The position numbers were made by a program, and so were the translations under genes. Source: a virus. From it: a DNA stretch of 36,299 nt. The notes beneath the pieces were generated by a model, which was not told where the DNA came from, ran no database searches, and saw only the letters and a program-made list of their open reading frames with translations. The stretch covers positions 1 to 36,299 of IMG/VR virus record IMGVR_UViG_3300034092_000622; one strand, 5' to 3'. Shown piece after piece: positions 4,570 to 12,713 of this stretch. The stretch's first letter is position 1. Each line of letters starts with the position of its first letter.

Positions 4570-6079
4570 CCCCGAAGACGAGCAGCTCATAATGACGCGT
4601 CTTTGGTCGCCTGCGATCAAGGACGACCCCGAGGCGTTCGTGTTGTTCGCGTTCCCGTGGGGGCAGAAGGGTACGCCACTGGAGCACTTCGCGGGACCGC
4701 GCAAGTGGCAGCGCGAGACGCTGCGCAAGGTCGCCGCGCACATCGCTAAGAACAAGGACGCGACGAGCTACGACGTGCTGCGCATGGCGACAGCCTCGGG
4801 ACGCGGCATCGGTAAGTCGGCGCTGGTGAGCTGGCTGATCCTCTGGATGCTAACGACGCGCATCGGCTCAACCATCATTGTCTCGGCTAACAGCGAGGCG
4901 CAGCTACGCTCGGTCACATGGGCCGAGGTGACTAAGTGGCTCTCACTGCTGCTCAACAGTCATTGGTTTGAGGTCAGCGCGACGCGGGTGATGCCGGCCA
5001 AGTGGCTGGCGGAGATCGTCGAGAGAGACCTGAAGATGGGCACGCGGTACTGGGCAGTCGAGGGACGGCTCTGGAGCGAGGAGAACCCCGACGCGTACGC
5101 GGGCGTGCACAACCACGCGGGCGTCATGCTCATCTTCGACGAAGCGAGCGGTATACCGGACTCCATCTGGGCGGTGTCGGCGGGCTTCTTTACGGAGAAC
5201 ACACCGAACCGCTTCTGGCTCGCCTTCAGCAACCCACGACGCAACGAGGGGTATTTCTATGAGTGCTTCAACGCGAAAAGAGATTTCTGGCAAACGCAAA
5301 ACATCGACGCCCGCCAAGTTGAAGATACGGATAAAGCCGTCTACGAGCAAATCATTGCTGAGTATGGAGCAGATAGTAGCCAGGCAAAAGTCGAGGTCTA
5401 CGGAGAGTTTCCTTCAGACGGCGACGACCAGTTCATTGCTCCGCGAATTGTGGACGAGGCTGTGGCGCGGGCACGGTACAAGGACGAGACAGCGCCACGC
5501 GTTATCGGAGTCGATCCAGCGCGAAGCGGCTCAGACTCCACCGTCATCGTCGTCCGACAAGGGCGCGACATCGTAGCGATCAAGCGCTACCGGGGCGAGG
5601 ACACCATGGCGACCGTCGGACGCGTCATCGACGCGATCGAGGAGTTCAACCCAGCGCTTACAGTCATTGACGAAGGCGGTCTTGGCTATGGCATACTTGA
5701 CCGGCTGAAAGAGCAGCGGTATAAGGTTCGTGGGGTAAACTTTGGCTGGAAGGCTAAGAACCCTGTGATGTGGGGCAACAAGCGCGCCGAGATGTGGGGC
5801 GACATGCGGGAATGGCTACGCACAGCGAGCATCCCGTCTGATCGGCTACTCAAGTCGGACCTGTGCGGGCCGCACGTCAAGCCTAACTCGTCGGGGACGA
5901 TCTTCTTGGAGGGTAAGAAGGAGATGAAGGCTAGAGGTCAAGCGTCGCCCGACGCGGCAGACGCCCTCGCCGTCACCTTCGCCTACCCGCTCGCCAGCCG
6001 TGAGGCCCGCGACGCGCCAAGACGAGTCGTCGCTCGGCAGGGCGGCAACGGCATGGCAAGCAGTTGGATGGGAGCCTGA
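4550..6079 (+). CDS. Terminase large subunit
   Basis: A 509-aa packaging motor (P22 gp2 has 499 aa). ATPase half: a Walker A-type ASGRGIGKSA with Lys89, a Walker B strand MLIFDEAS with Asp197/Glu198, and a SNPRR coupling region. RNase H-like nuclease half: VIGVDPARSGSD with Asp322, VIDEGG with Asp374, and a DAADALA acidic pair (Asp468/Asp471) near the end. Together these motor and nuclease parts pump DNA into the procapsid and cut it. The gene overlaps the small subunit by 20 bp, and its TGA overlaps the next ATG. The motif set leaves little doubt. Confidence 0.95.
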   Translation: MQVPIYSPEDEQLIMTRLWSPAIKDDPEAFVLFAFPWGQKGTPLEHFAGPRKWQRETLRKVAAHIAKNKDATSYDVLRMATASGRGIGKSALVSWLILWMLTTRIGSTIIVSANSEAQLRSVTWAEVTKWLSLLLNSHWFEVSATRVMPAKWLAEIVERDLKMGTRYWAVEGRLWSEENPDAYAGVHNHAGVMLIFDEASGIPDSIWAVSAGFFTENTPNRFWLAFSNPRRNEGYFYECFNAKRDFWQTQNIDARQVEDTDKAVYEQIIAEYGADSSQAKVEVYGEFPSDGDDQFIAPRIVDEAVARARYKDETAPRVIGVDPARSGSDSTVIVVRQGRDIVAIKRYRGEDTMATVGRVIDAIEEFNPALTVIDEGGLGYGILDRLKEQRYKVRGVNFGWKAKNPVMWGNKRAEMWGDMREWLRTASIPSDRLLKSDLCGPHVKPNSSGTIFLEGKKEMKARGQASPDAADALAVTFAYPLASREARDAPRRVVARQGGNGMASSWMGA

Positions 6080-6342
6080 TGGCACGCAAGTCGGTCAGTC
6101 TGTCGGTGGGACGAGGCGAGAAGCAGCCCGTGTCTAAGGGCGCGGGCTTGACGGCCAAGGGCCGAGCGAAGTACAACCGCGCTACGGGCAGTAAGCTCAA
6201 GGCGCCAGCGCCCAGTCCCAAGACTAAGGCAGACGCGGGACGTAAAAAGTCGTTCTGTGCGCGCATGAAGGGCGTGGTGGCTAAGGCCAAGGGGCCAGCC
6301 GAACGAGCAAGGGCGTCGCTTAAACGCTGGAAGTGTGGCTAA
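6079..6342 (+). CDS. Small very basic protein (DUF6321-like)
   Basis: An 87-aa Lys/Arg-rich protein. I start it at the ATG that overlaps the terminase stop (TGATG), giving MARKSVSLSVGRGEKQPVSK. The stretch LTAKGRAKYNRATGSKL, then KSFCARMKG and a final RASLKRWKC, matches a small protein common in aquatic phages that I know as DUF6321. Two cysteines and the basic charge suggest nucleic acid binding, perhaps around packaging or the capsid interior. The family name is from memory; the function is unknown. Confidence 0.7.
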   Translation: MARKSVSLSVGRGEKQPVSKGAGLTAKGRAKYNRATGSKLKAPAPSPKTKADAGRKKSFCARMKGVVAKAKGPAERARASLKRWKCG

Positions 6343-6497
6343 TGGCTAGTAAGAAAGGTCTTTACGCGAACATTCACGCTAAGCGGGCGCGCATCGCAGC
6401 CGGTAGCGGTGAGAAGATGCGCAAACCGGGTAGCAAGGGAGCGCCGACCGCCAAGGCGTTCCGTCAGTCGGCCAAAACGGCCAAAAAGAGGAAGTAA
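6342..6497 (+). CDS. Small basic protein, 51 aa
   Basis: A frame starting MASKKGLYANIHAKRARIAA, with its ATG overlapping the TAA of the gene before it (TAATG). More than a third of the residues are Lys or Arg. Similar 'GLYANIHAKRxRI' proteins are common between terminase and portal genes in uncultured phages; no role is known to me. Its size and charge fit DNA binding. The close packing with both neighbours makes it a real gene. Confidence 0.7.
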   Translation: MASKKGLYANIHAKRARIAAGSGEKMRKPGSKGAPTAKAFRQSAKTAKKRK

Positions 6498-6499
6498 GT

Positions 6500-6640
6500 A
6501 TGCCTCTTGTCAAGTCCGCCAGCAAAGGCGCGTTCCGCAAAAACATCCGCGCCGAAGTGCGTGCGGGTAAGCCTGTCAAGCAGGCCGTGGCGATCGCGTA
6601 TGCGGTCAAGCGTAAGGCACAAGGTAAGAAGCGCAAATAA
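6500..6640 (+). CDS. Small basic protein (DUF6496-like), 46 aa
   Basis: Starts MPLVKSASKGAFRKNIRAEV two bases after the previous stop and ends in the TAATG that opens the portal gene. The pattern SASKxAFxKNIxxExxAGKPxKQAxAIAYxVKRKA is one I associate with DUF6496, a small phage protein of unknown function. It is the third small basic protein in a row between terminase and portal. Confidence 0.7.
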   Translation: MPLVKSASKGAFRKNIRAEVRAGKPVKQAVAIAYAVKRKAQGKKRK

Positions 6641-8808
6641 TGGCAAAAGACCCTACAGGGCTTAGAGGCGCCGCTCGCGTCGCCAACACGCCGACCAACC
6701 GGGGCAAAGCCTCCCGCGACCCAGCCGATGTACTGGCCACGGCGCGCTCGCGCCTGACTATGGCCCTCTCGGCGTACTCTGACAGCCGAGAAGACGAGCT
6801 GGATGACCTGCGTTTCATGGCAGGATCGCCGGACAATCAGTGGCAGTGGCCCCAAGACGTGTTGGCGACGCGCGGCTCGGTGCAAGGACAGACGGTCAAC
6901 GCCCGTCCGTGCCTAACGATCAACAAGCTGCCGCAGCATGTGCGGCAAGTGACCAACGATCAGCGTCAGAATCGGCCTTCTGGCAAGGTCATCCCGGTCG
7001 ATGACAAGGCGGACATTGAGGTTGCTGAGATTTTTGACGGAATTGTCCGTCATATTGAGTACATTTCGGATGCGGATGTCGCATACGACACGGCTTGTGA
7101 CAACCAAGTCACCTACGGCGAAGGGTATTTCCGCATTTTGACGGAATACTGCGACGAAAACACGTTCGATCAAGACCTTCGCATAGGCCGCATCCGAAAT
7201 AGCTTCAGTGTGTACATGGACCCGACCATCCAAGACCCTTGTGGTGCGGATGCGGAGTGGTGCTTTATCACCGAGGACATTCCGAAGGCGGATTTTGAGC
7301 GCATGTACCCCAACGCAGAGCCGATTTCGTCGGTTTTGCAGCGTGGTGTAGGCGATCAGGCGCTATCGCAGTGGATTAACGAAAATACGGTCCGCATCGC
7401 GGAGTATTTCTACAAAGAACACACGCGCGAGACGCTTAATCTGTACGCCGGCAACCAAACGGCGTTTGATGGCTCGCCGGAAGCGCAAGAGCTGGAAATG
7501 CTCGGCCTTCAGCCCATTCGCAAGCGCGAAGTTGACGTAAAACGCGTCAAATGGGTCAAGACTAACGGCTACGAAATCCTTGAAGAAAGCGAGTGGCCGG
7601 GTAAATGGATTCCGGTCATCCGTGTAATCGGTAACGAGTTTGAAGTTGAAGGCCGCATGTATGTGTCGGGTCTTGTGCGCAACGCCAAGGACGCACAGCG
7701 CATGTACAACTATTGGGTATCGCAGGAAGCCGAAATGCTGGCCCTCGCGCCCAAGGCGCCGTTCATCGGCTACGGCGGTCAGTTTGAAGGCTACGAACAG
7801 CAATGGAAGACGGCCAACACAACCAATTGGCCGTACTTAGAAGTTAATCCCGACGTGACAGACGGTCAGGGCGCAGTCCTGCCGCTGCCACAACGTGCCC
7901 CGCCGCCGCTTGCCCAGACGGGCTTGATCCAGGCGAAGATGGGCGCTGCCGACGACATCAAGGCCGCGACCGGCCAGTACGATGCCAGCCTCGGTATGCG
8001 GTCCAATGAGCGCACGGGTCGGGCCATTTTGGCGCGTGAACGGCAAGGCGACACAGGCACATACCACTTTGTAGATAACCTAGCTCGGGCCATTCGCTAT
8101 GGGACGCGCCAACTCGTTGACTTGATTCCGAAGATTTACGATACCCAGCGTATCGCGCGAATCGTCGGCATCGACGGAGAGACCGCAACGGTCAAAATCA
8201 ACCCGATGCAGGCTGAGCCTGTCCGTCGGTTAATGAACGAGACGGGCATCGTGATTGAAAAGATTTACAACCCGTCTGTCGGTAAGTACGACGTTGCGGT
8301 CACGACCGGCCCGTCCTACGCGACCAAGCGCCAGGAGGCGATGGACGCGATGGGGCAGATTTTGCAGGCCAACCCGAACTTGTGGCAGGTTGCAGGCGAC
8401 TTGTTCGTCAAGAACATGGACTGGCCGGGCGCTCAAGAAATCAGCAAGCGGCTCCAAAAGGTCATTGATCCGAAGCTCTTGGCGGACGAGGAAGACCCGG
8501 CGCTCCAGGCGGCCAACCAGCAGATGCAGGTTATGGCGCAGGAAATGCAGATGATGCAAGAGATGCTCCAGCGCGTGCAGCAGTCTATGGAAGCCCGCGA
8601 GGTGCAGATCAAGGAATTTGAGGCGGAGGTCAAGGCGTATAGCGCTGAGACCGACCGCATTAAGGCCGTCGAAAGCGGCTTGAATGAGCAGCAGATTCAG
8701 GACATCATAATGGGCACTTTGGCCGGTATGATGAGCAATGGCGAGCTTGTGCCGCCGACCGCCCAACGGACAATGCCTGAAATGGGCACGGAGTTACCGC
8801 CGCAATGA
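6640..8808 (+). CDS. Portal protein, P22 type
   Basis: A 722-aa protein, almost the length of P22 gp1 (725 aa), in the expected place after the large terminase. Early motifs RFMAGSPDNQWQW and RPCLTINKLPQHVRQVTNDQ are typical of P22-like portals. The middle has mixed alpha/beta with a DPTIQDP segment. The C-terminal part (from about residue 620) is a long glutamine/methionine-rich helix (the barrel), followed by an acidic tail. Portals form the dodecameric ring through which DNA enters and leaves the head. The start overlaps the preceding TAA. Its stop overlaps the next gene by 4 bp. Confidence 0.92.
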   Translation: MAKDPTGLRGAARVANTPTNRGKASRDPADVLATARSRLTMALSAYSDSREDELDDLRFMAGSPDNQWQWPQDVLATRGSVQGQTVNARPCLTINKLPQHVRQVTNDQRQNRPSGKVIPVDDKADIEVAEIFDGIVRHIEYISDADVAYDTACDNQVTYGEGYFRILTEYCDENTFDQDLRIGRIRNSFSVYMDPTIQDPCGADAEWCFITEDIPKADFERMYPNAEPISSVLQRGVGDQALSQWINENTVRIAEYFYKEHTRETLNLYAGNQTAFDGSPEAQELEMLGLQPIRKREVDVKRVKWVKTNGYEILEESEWPGKWIPVIRVIGNEFEVEGRMYVSGLVRNAKDAQRMYNYWVSQEAEMLALAPKAPFIGYGGQFEGYEQQWKTANTTNWPYLEVNPDVTDGQGAVLPLPQRAPPPLAQTGLIQAKMGAADDIKAATGQYDASLGMRSNERTGRAILARERQGDTGTYHFVDNLARAIRYGTRQLVDLIPKIYDTQRIARIVGIDGETATVKINPMQAEPVRRLMNETGIVIEKIYNPSVGKYDVAVTTGPSYATKRQEAMDAMGQILQANPNLWQVAGDLFVKNMDWPGAQEISKRLQKVIDPKLLADEEDPALQAANQQMQVMAQEMQMMQEMLQRVQQSMEAREVQIKEFEAEVKAYSAETDRIKAVESGLNEQQIQDIIMGTLAGMMSNGELVPPTAQRTMPEMGTELPPQ

Positions 8809-9167
8809 AACCAGCCGATTTTGTAGGTCATCTGTTCCTAGCGCGGGATGTCGCCCATTCGGTGCATCTGAACACGCGTAGCTTTGCCAAGCACTCGGCG
8901 TTGGGGACGTTTTACGATGAAATCGTAGATTTGGCCGACACGTTTGCGGAAGCCTATCAGGGCCGTCATGGCCTAATCGGCCCGATTACGTTGCAATCGG
9001 CCAAAAAAACCGGCAACGTGATTGAGTTTTTGCAGGAGTCTTTGGCTGAAATTGAAGCAAATCGCTACAAGTTTTGCGACGAAGATGAGACTGCAATTCA
9101 GAACATTATTGACGAAATTGTGGCTCTTTACTTGAGCACTTTGTACAAACTGCGCTTCTTAGCGTGA
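8805..9167 (+). CDS. Helical hypothetical protein (DUF5856-like)
   Basis: A 120-aa helical protein whose ATG overlaps the portal stop (ATGA). The pattern HLFLARDVAHSVHLNTRSFA-KHSALGTFYDEIVDLADTFAEAY is one I know from cyanophage and other aquatic phage proteins listed as DUF5856; histidines and acidic residues at helical spacing recall ferritin-like folds. No metal role is established. It lies in the virion region, so it could be a minor head component or an accessory protein. The family name is from memory. Confidence 0.6.
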   Translation: MKPADFVGHLFLARDVAHSVHLNTRSFAKHSALGTFYDEIVDLADTFAEAYQGRHGLIGPITLQSAKKTGNVIEFLQESLAEIEANRYKFCDEDETAIQNIIDEIVALYLSTLYKLRFLA

Positions 9168-9176
9168 GGGTAGAGC

Positions 9177-9479
9177 ATGGAACTTCTTAATCCGATGGCC
9201 GATGCCGTATACCCCGGTCGTACGGTAGCGTACACGGGCACGGCGGGGTCAACTGCGACGTGGCAAGCCGGCCCACAGGGCGTGGTGGTGTGGGCAACGA
9301 CCCCAGCATACGTTGTTGTGGGCGAAGGCGTCACTGCGACGACCTCCAGCACTCCGATCCCGGCGTTTACGCCGATTCCGTTTATTGTGCCGCAAGGCAC
9401 TGGCGCGCCCTGGCGAGTAAGTGCGATTCGCGTCAGTTCTGATGGCGACGTGTACGCCAAGCCGATTAACATTCGATGA
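9177..9479 (+). CDS. Small beta-rich hypothetical protein
   Basis: A 100-aa protein (start MELLNPMADAVYPGRTVAYT), rich in Thr, Val, Gly and Pro, with alternating beta-strand patterns and few charges. It looks like a small virion or decoration protein. Its TGA overlaps the ATG of the next small gene. It lies between the portal gene and the tailspike cassette. No family recognised. Confidence 0.6.
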   Translation: MELLNPMADAVYPGRTVAYTGTAGSTATWQAGPQGVVVWATTPAYVVVGEGVTATTSSTPIPAFTPIPFIVPQGTGAPWRVSAIRVSSDGDVYAKPINIR

Positions 9480-9640
9480 GTTGGGGTGTTGCATTGCGAA
9501 ATGGCGTAGCTATTGGCCTTGGGGCCGTAGCCACGTTGTTTTCAGGCACCTACGATACGGGTGGGTCAGTCGGCAATTTGTTGACTGAACTTAGCGATAA
9601 CCTCGTCCAAGAGGACGGCGGCCAACTGCTGCTGGAGTGA
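9476..9640 (+). CDS. 54-aa hypothetical protein
   Basis: Starts MSWGVALRNGVAIGLGAVAT at the ATG that overlaps the preceding stop (ATGA) and ends 3 bp before the tailspike start. The N-terminal 25 residues are a hydrophobic, Gly/Ala-rich segment; the rest is acidic. Small proteins with an 'RNGVAIGLGxxxTL' start often precede fibre genes in uncultured phages. A membrane or virion role is open. Confidence 0.6.
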   Translation: MSWGVALRNGVAIGLGAVATLFSGTYDTGGSVGNLLTELSDNLVQEDGGQLLLE

Positions 9641-9643
9641 TTC

Positions 9644-11596
9644 ATGGCAATTATTAAAATTACCGAACTTCCCGTAGCAACTTCGCCGGTTTCTTCGTCG
9701 GATGTGTTGCCGGTTGTACAGAACGGTATTACTAAACAAGCGGCCATTAACGAACTTGGTTATTTGCCGCCAGGATCGGGCGCAGTTAGCCGCACTATCC
9801 AAGATAAGCTGCGCGAGACCGTCAGTATTCAAGACTTTGGCGGCGTAGGCGATGCTGTTGCAGACGATACGGCTGCTGTGTTAGCGGCTATTGCTGCAAC
9901 GCCCGAGTACGGCACTATTTTGCTGAACAACGGTATTTTTAGAATCACGCAGCCCATCCACATTACCAAGCCGATTAACATTATCGGAACGGGGTTTGAC
10001 TCTGGGTTCTATTTATCGTTGGACACTAACACCAACGGTATCCGGTATGGAAACGTAGAGCTGTTAAGCCAGACGTTGAGTTTGTTCCACACTACGTGGG
10101 AAGACTTCGCCATCTACGGCCTTCAAAATTCTTGCAAAAACGCTTTGGTTTTGACAGGCCTTATTCAATGTGCGTTCAAAAATATACACGTTCAAGCGGG
10201 CACGGCTTCGGGTGGATATGGCGTATACGCTTCGGCGTTGCAGTCGTGCCGTCCGGTTCAATTCAACTCCAATCAATTTTATCAGCGATACCCCGTCCCT
10301 TGCTATTTGCCCGCTAATGGGTTCCGTGTTGCAAAATTAGACGGAACTACCGGAGTTGCCGTTGACTGCGACTTTAACCTTGTCGCTGATGGCGGCATGG
10401 GGTACGGCATTTATATGCAGGGTATGCAGTCCAGCACGTTGTCTGGCTTGTCGGAAGGCAACTCTACGTTTGCCTTGGCCATGTCCAACTGTACATTTAA
10501 CAACATCCGTAATTTTTACGTTGAAGCAGGCGATAACGCGACGGAAATTGTTGATGACAATGGCCAAGGAAACGTATTTGGCCCCGGCATATTCCATTCC
10601 GGCGACGAAATCAGCATTTTCTTGCAGAGTTGCGATAGTTGCGTGGTGGATGGCGTTAACATCAATGTCCTAAACATTGATAGCGCATGTGTTGACACCA
10701 AAATCGGTAACATTAGCTGTTTTGGCCAAGTTGGTTCAAATATTATTGACGCTGGCACAAACACCATTCAAATAAATGGTAACGCGTATGGTTACCAAAA
10801 CAAAAATATAGTAGGCCAGTTTTCTGATTTTAACAGCATCATTAGCAACGGAAATTTAGAGCGATGGATTGACGCTAACACGCCCGCAGGCTCATGGAGC
10901 GCATCGAGCGCAACAATGGCGCGCTCAACCAGCGTTGTTAAGTTTGGTACTTCAAGTTTGAATGTTACTACGTCAGCGGCTTACCCCGCTTCAACGGTTC
11001 GGTTGACCATTCCTTTTTTGCCGACCGCCATTAACGGTGGCCGCGTTACCGTATCGGGTTGGCTGCGAGTTCCTACGTCCGGTGGCGTTGATGTAGGCGT
11101 TTACATTGTGACGGATAGTGGCGCGCAAGTTCGCCCAGTGGGAACGTACTCCCCTAACGATCAGTGGCGGCGGGTTTCATTTAGCACGACCGTTAACTTT
11201 ACGGGTAGCAACACAAGTCTACAAATTTGGTTTGCTACGCCTTCTGGGACAGGTACCTTCTTTTTAGATGGATGGTCTGCCGTTCCCGGCAACGCGGGCG
11301 GATCGGCCTTGTATACGCCCAACGCCAATGAGTTTGTTCGGTATACCGGACAAAAATCATACACTCCCGGCACCATTAACAACGGCGATCAAGTCAGCAC
11401 GACGTTTACTGTGTTGGGCGCGGAGCTAGGCATGGCGGCTACAGTCGGCCCAGGCGTTAACGTAGGTGATTTAATAGTTAGCGCCGCTGTAACTGCTTCA
11501 AGTACAGTGACAGTCGTTGTACGAAACGAATCGGGCGGCTCTGTAACGCTAGGGGCGTCAACGTGGTACGTCAGTGCGCTCAACATAAACGCGTGA
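9644..11596 (+). CDS. Tailspike, right-handed beta-helix, pectate-lyase-like
   Basis: A 650-aa protein in three parts. Residues 1-45 form a small anchor domain (MAIIKITELPVATSPVSSSD) shared with two other proteins of this phage. Residues about 60-400 are a parallel beta-helix: the entry IQDFGGVGDAVADDTAAVLA is the hallmark of pectate-lyase-3/tailspike helices, followed by many short Asn/Gly/Ile repeats. Residues about 405-560 resemble a carbohydrate-binding jelly roll (NGNLERW ... SGWLRVP ... FLDGWSAV), and a beta-rich tail ends the protein. Such spikes bind and often cut surface polysaccharide. The gene is visibly richer in A+T than the head genes around it and sits in an unusual place, between portal and scaffold. 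Confidence 0.85.
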   Translation: MAIIKITELPVATSPVSSSDVLPVVQNGITKQAAINELGYLPPGSGAVSRTIQDKLRETVSIQDFGGVGDAVADDTAAVLAAIAATPEYGTILLNNGIFRITQPIHITKPINIIGTGFDSGFYLSLDTNTNGIRYGNVELLSQTLSLFHTTWEDFAIYGLQNSCKNALVLTGLIQCAFKNIHVQAGTASGGYGVYASALQSCRPVQFNSNQFYQRYPVPCYLPANGFRVAKLDGTTGVAVDCDFNLVADGGMGYGIYMQGMQSSTLSGLSEGNSTFALAMSNCTFNNIRNFYVEAGDNATEIVDDNGQGNVFGPGIFHSGDEISIFLQSCDSCVVDGVNINVLNIDSACVDTKIGNISCFGQVGSNIIDAGTNTIQINGNAYGYQNKNIVGQFSDFNSIISNGNLERWIDANTPAGSWSASSATMARSTSVVKFGTSSLNVTTSAAYPASTVRLTIPFLPTAINGGRVTVSGWLRVPTSGGVDVGVYIVTDSGAQVRPVGTYSPNDQWRRVSFSTTVNFTGSNTSLQIWFATPSGTGTFFLDGWSAVPGNAGGSALYTPNANEFVRYTGQKSYTPGTINNGDQVSTTFTVLGAELGMAATVGPGVNVGDLIVSAAVTASSTVTVVVRNESGGSVTLGASTWYVSALNINA

Positions 11597-11614
11597 ACTT
11601 AAAGGTATATCATT

Positions 11615-12391
11615 ATGGCTGACAAAAAGATTTCTCAACTTGATAGCGCTTCAACGCCGCTTGCGGGCACTGAAGTATTGCCGATTGTGCAAAGCGGCAG
11701 TACCGTTAAAGTAGCAACTGACAATTTAACGGTAAAAAACGTGCGTTCCAACGCTACCAGCGGCATCCTTCAAGTTGCCGGTCCTGCGGCTGCATCAACG
11801 CGCACAATGACCGTACCGGACGCCAACTTCACTGCGGCGCGCACTGATGCGGCGCAGACGTTTACGGGCAATCAGACGTTAAGTACCGGCAACCTCGTTG
11901 TTTCTTCCGGCAAAGGCATCGACTTCTCTGCTAACACCGGCGCGGCTGGCGAGACTAGCTCGCTGCTCAACTGGTACGAGGAAGGTACTTACACACCCAC
12001 TTTGACTTGCGGAACGTCAGGCACAATCACACTAAACACTTCGTTTGATACGCTCGGATATACGCGAATCGGCCGAATGGTGTATGTGCATGGGTACATT
12101 ACCGCTAGTAGCATAGCTAGCCCAACCGGCGAGTTAAGACTTAGCATACCTTTCAACACTTGCACCACAACTCAAGTAGGTGAGCGCGGCTCTTGGGGGG
12201 CAGGCGCAATTAGTATTGGAGGTTCGGCTTCAAGTGTTGTAAACGGTTTTCAGATTGCATGGTCGGACAGTAAATCATACGTCGGCATTTATCTTGCAAC
12301 TGGAAATGGACTTGCCGACGCAGCCGCTCAAATTCAAGGTAGCAGCAATACAGACATTCGCGTTGGGTTTTGGTACCCGTGTTCGGCGTAA
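11615..12391 (+). CDS. Tail fibre / receptor-binding-type protein
   Basis: A 258-aa protein. Residues 1-35 (MADKKISQLDSASTPLAGTE) are the same kind of anchor domain as in the tailspike. Residues about 45-90 are low-complexity fibre with TMTVPDANFTAARTDAAQTF, and the rest (from about 115, LLNWYEEGTYTPTL) is a beta-rich head domain of a kind common at fibre ends. A 30-bp segment (11841-11870) is nearly identical to one in the gene at 17250. Function: a second host-recognition fibre, by inference. The neighbouring remnant at 12398-12672 shows that this cassette has been rearranged. Confidence 0.7.
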   Translation: MADKKISQLDSASTPLAGTEVLPIVQSGSTVKVATDNLTVKNVRSNATSGILQVAGPAAASTRTMTVPDANFTAARTDAAQTFTGNQTLSTGNLVVSSGKGIDFSANTGAAGETSSLLNWYEEGTYTPTLTCGTSGTITLNTSFDTLGYTRIGRMVYVHGYITASSIASPTGELRLSIPFNTCTTTQVGERGSWGAGAISIGGSASSVVNGFQIAWSDSKSYVGIYLATGNGLADAAAQIQGSSNTDIRVGFWYPCSA

Positions 12392-12397
12392 TTAGTT

Positions 12398-12672
12398 ATG
12401 GCACTTACTAAAGCAACATATTCGCAGTAGGGGTAGGCGGGTATCCAGTCAGCACTGTCAGGACAAGTGGGACGCCGACAATCACCAACTTTGTTGACCC
12501 CCATGTTGGGGTGCCATTTACAATTTTGTTTGATGGCGCTACTGTTATACAAGACAATGCAACAATACAGCTATCTGGAGGCACCAATTTTACCGGGTCA
12601 AGCGAAGATGCTTTGACTTTGGTTTATGGAACCGACGGAATATTTAGAGAGATTTCGCGTAGCGTAAATTAA
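12398..12672 (+). pseudogene. Remnant of a second tailspike gene with internal deletion
   Basis: The ATG at 12398 opens MALTKATYSQ, then TAG. That start is typical of beta-helix tailspikes (MALTKxTYS... before a GAxGDG motif). In another frame, open from 12412 to the TAA at 12672, lies a typical spike C-terminus: TPTITNFVDPHVGVPFTILF, then IQLSGGTNFTGSSEDAL, ending EISRSVN. The whole central body, normally several hundred residues, is missing, and the two ends are out of frame. It could be a real deletion or a wrong join between strains in the assembly. The downstream fragment has no good start and probably yields no product. Confidence 0.7.
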
Positions 12673-12713
12673 CCGTACTGGCCCGGTTGACCAGGGATTC
12701 GTAAGGAATCACA

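Noticed and set aside
9644-12672. Diversity-generating retroelement acting on the tailspike region
   Set aside because: There is no reverse transcriptase gene and no template/variable repeat pair; the 30-bp patch shared with 17581-17610 lies in two fibre genes and does not show A-specific changes.
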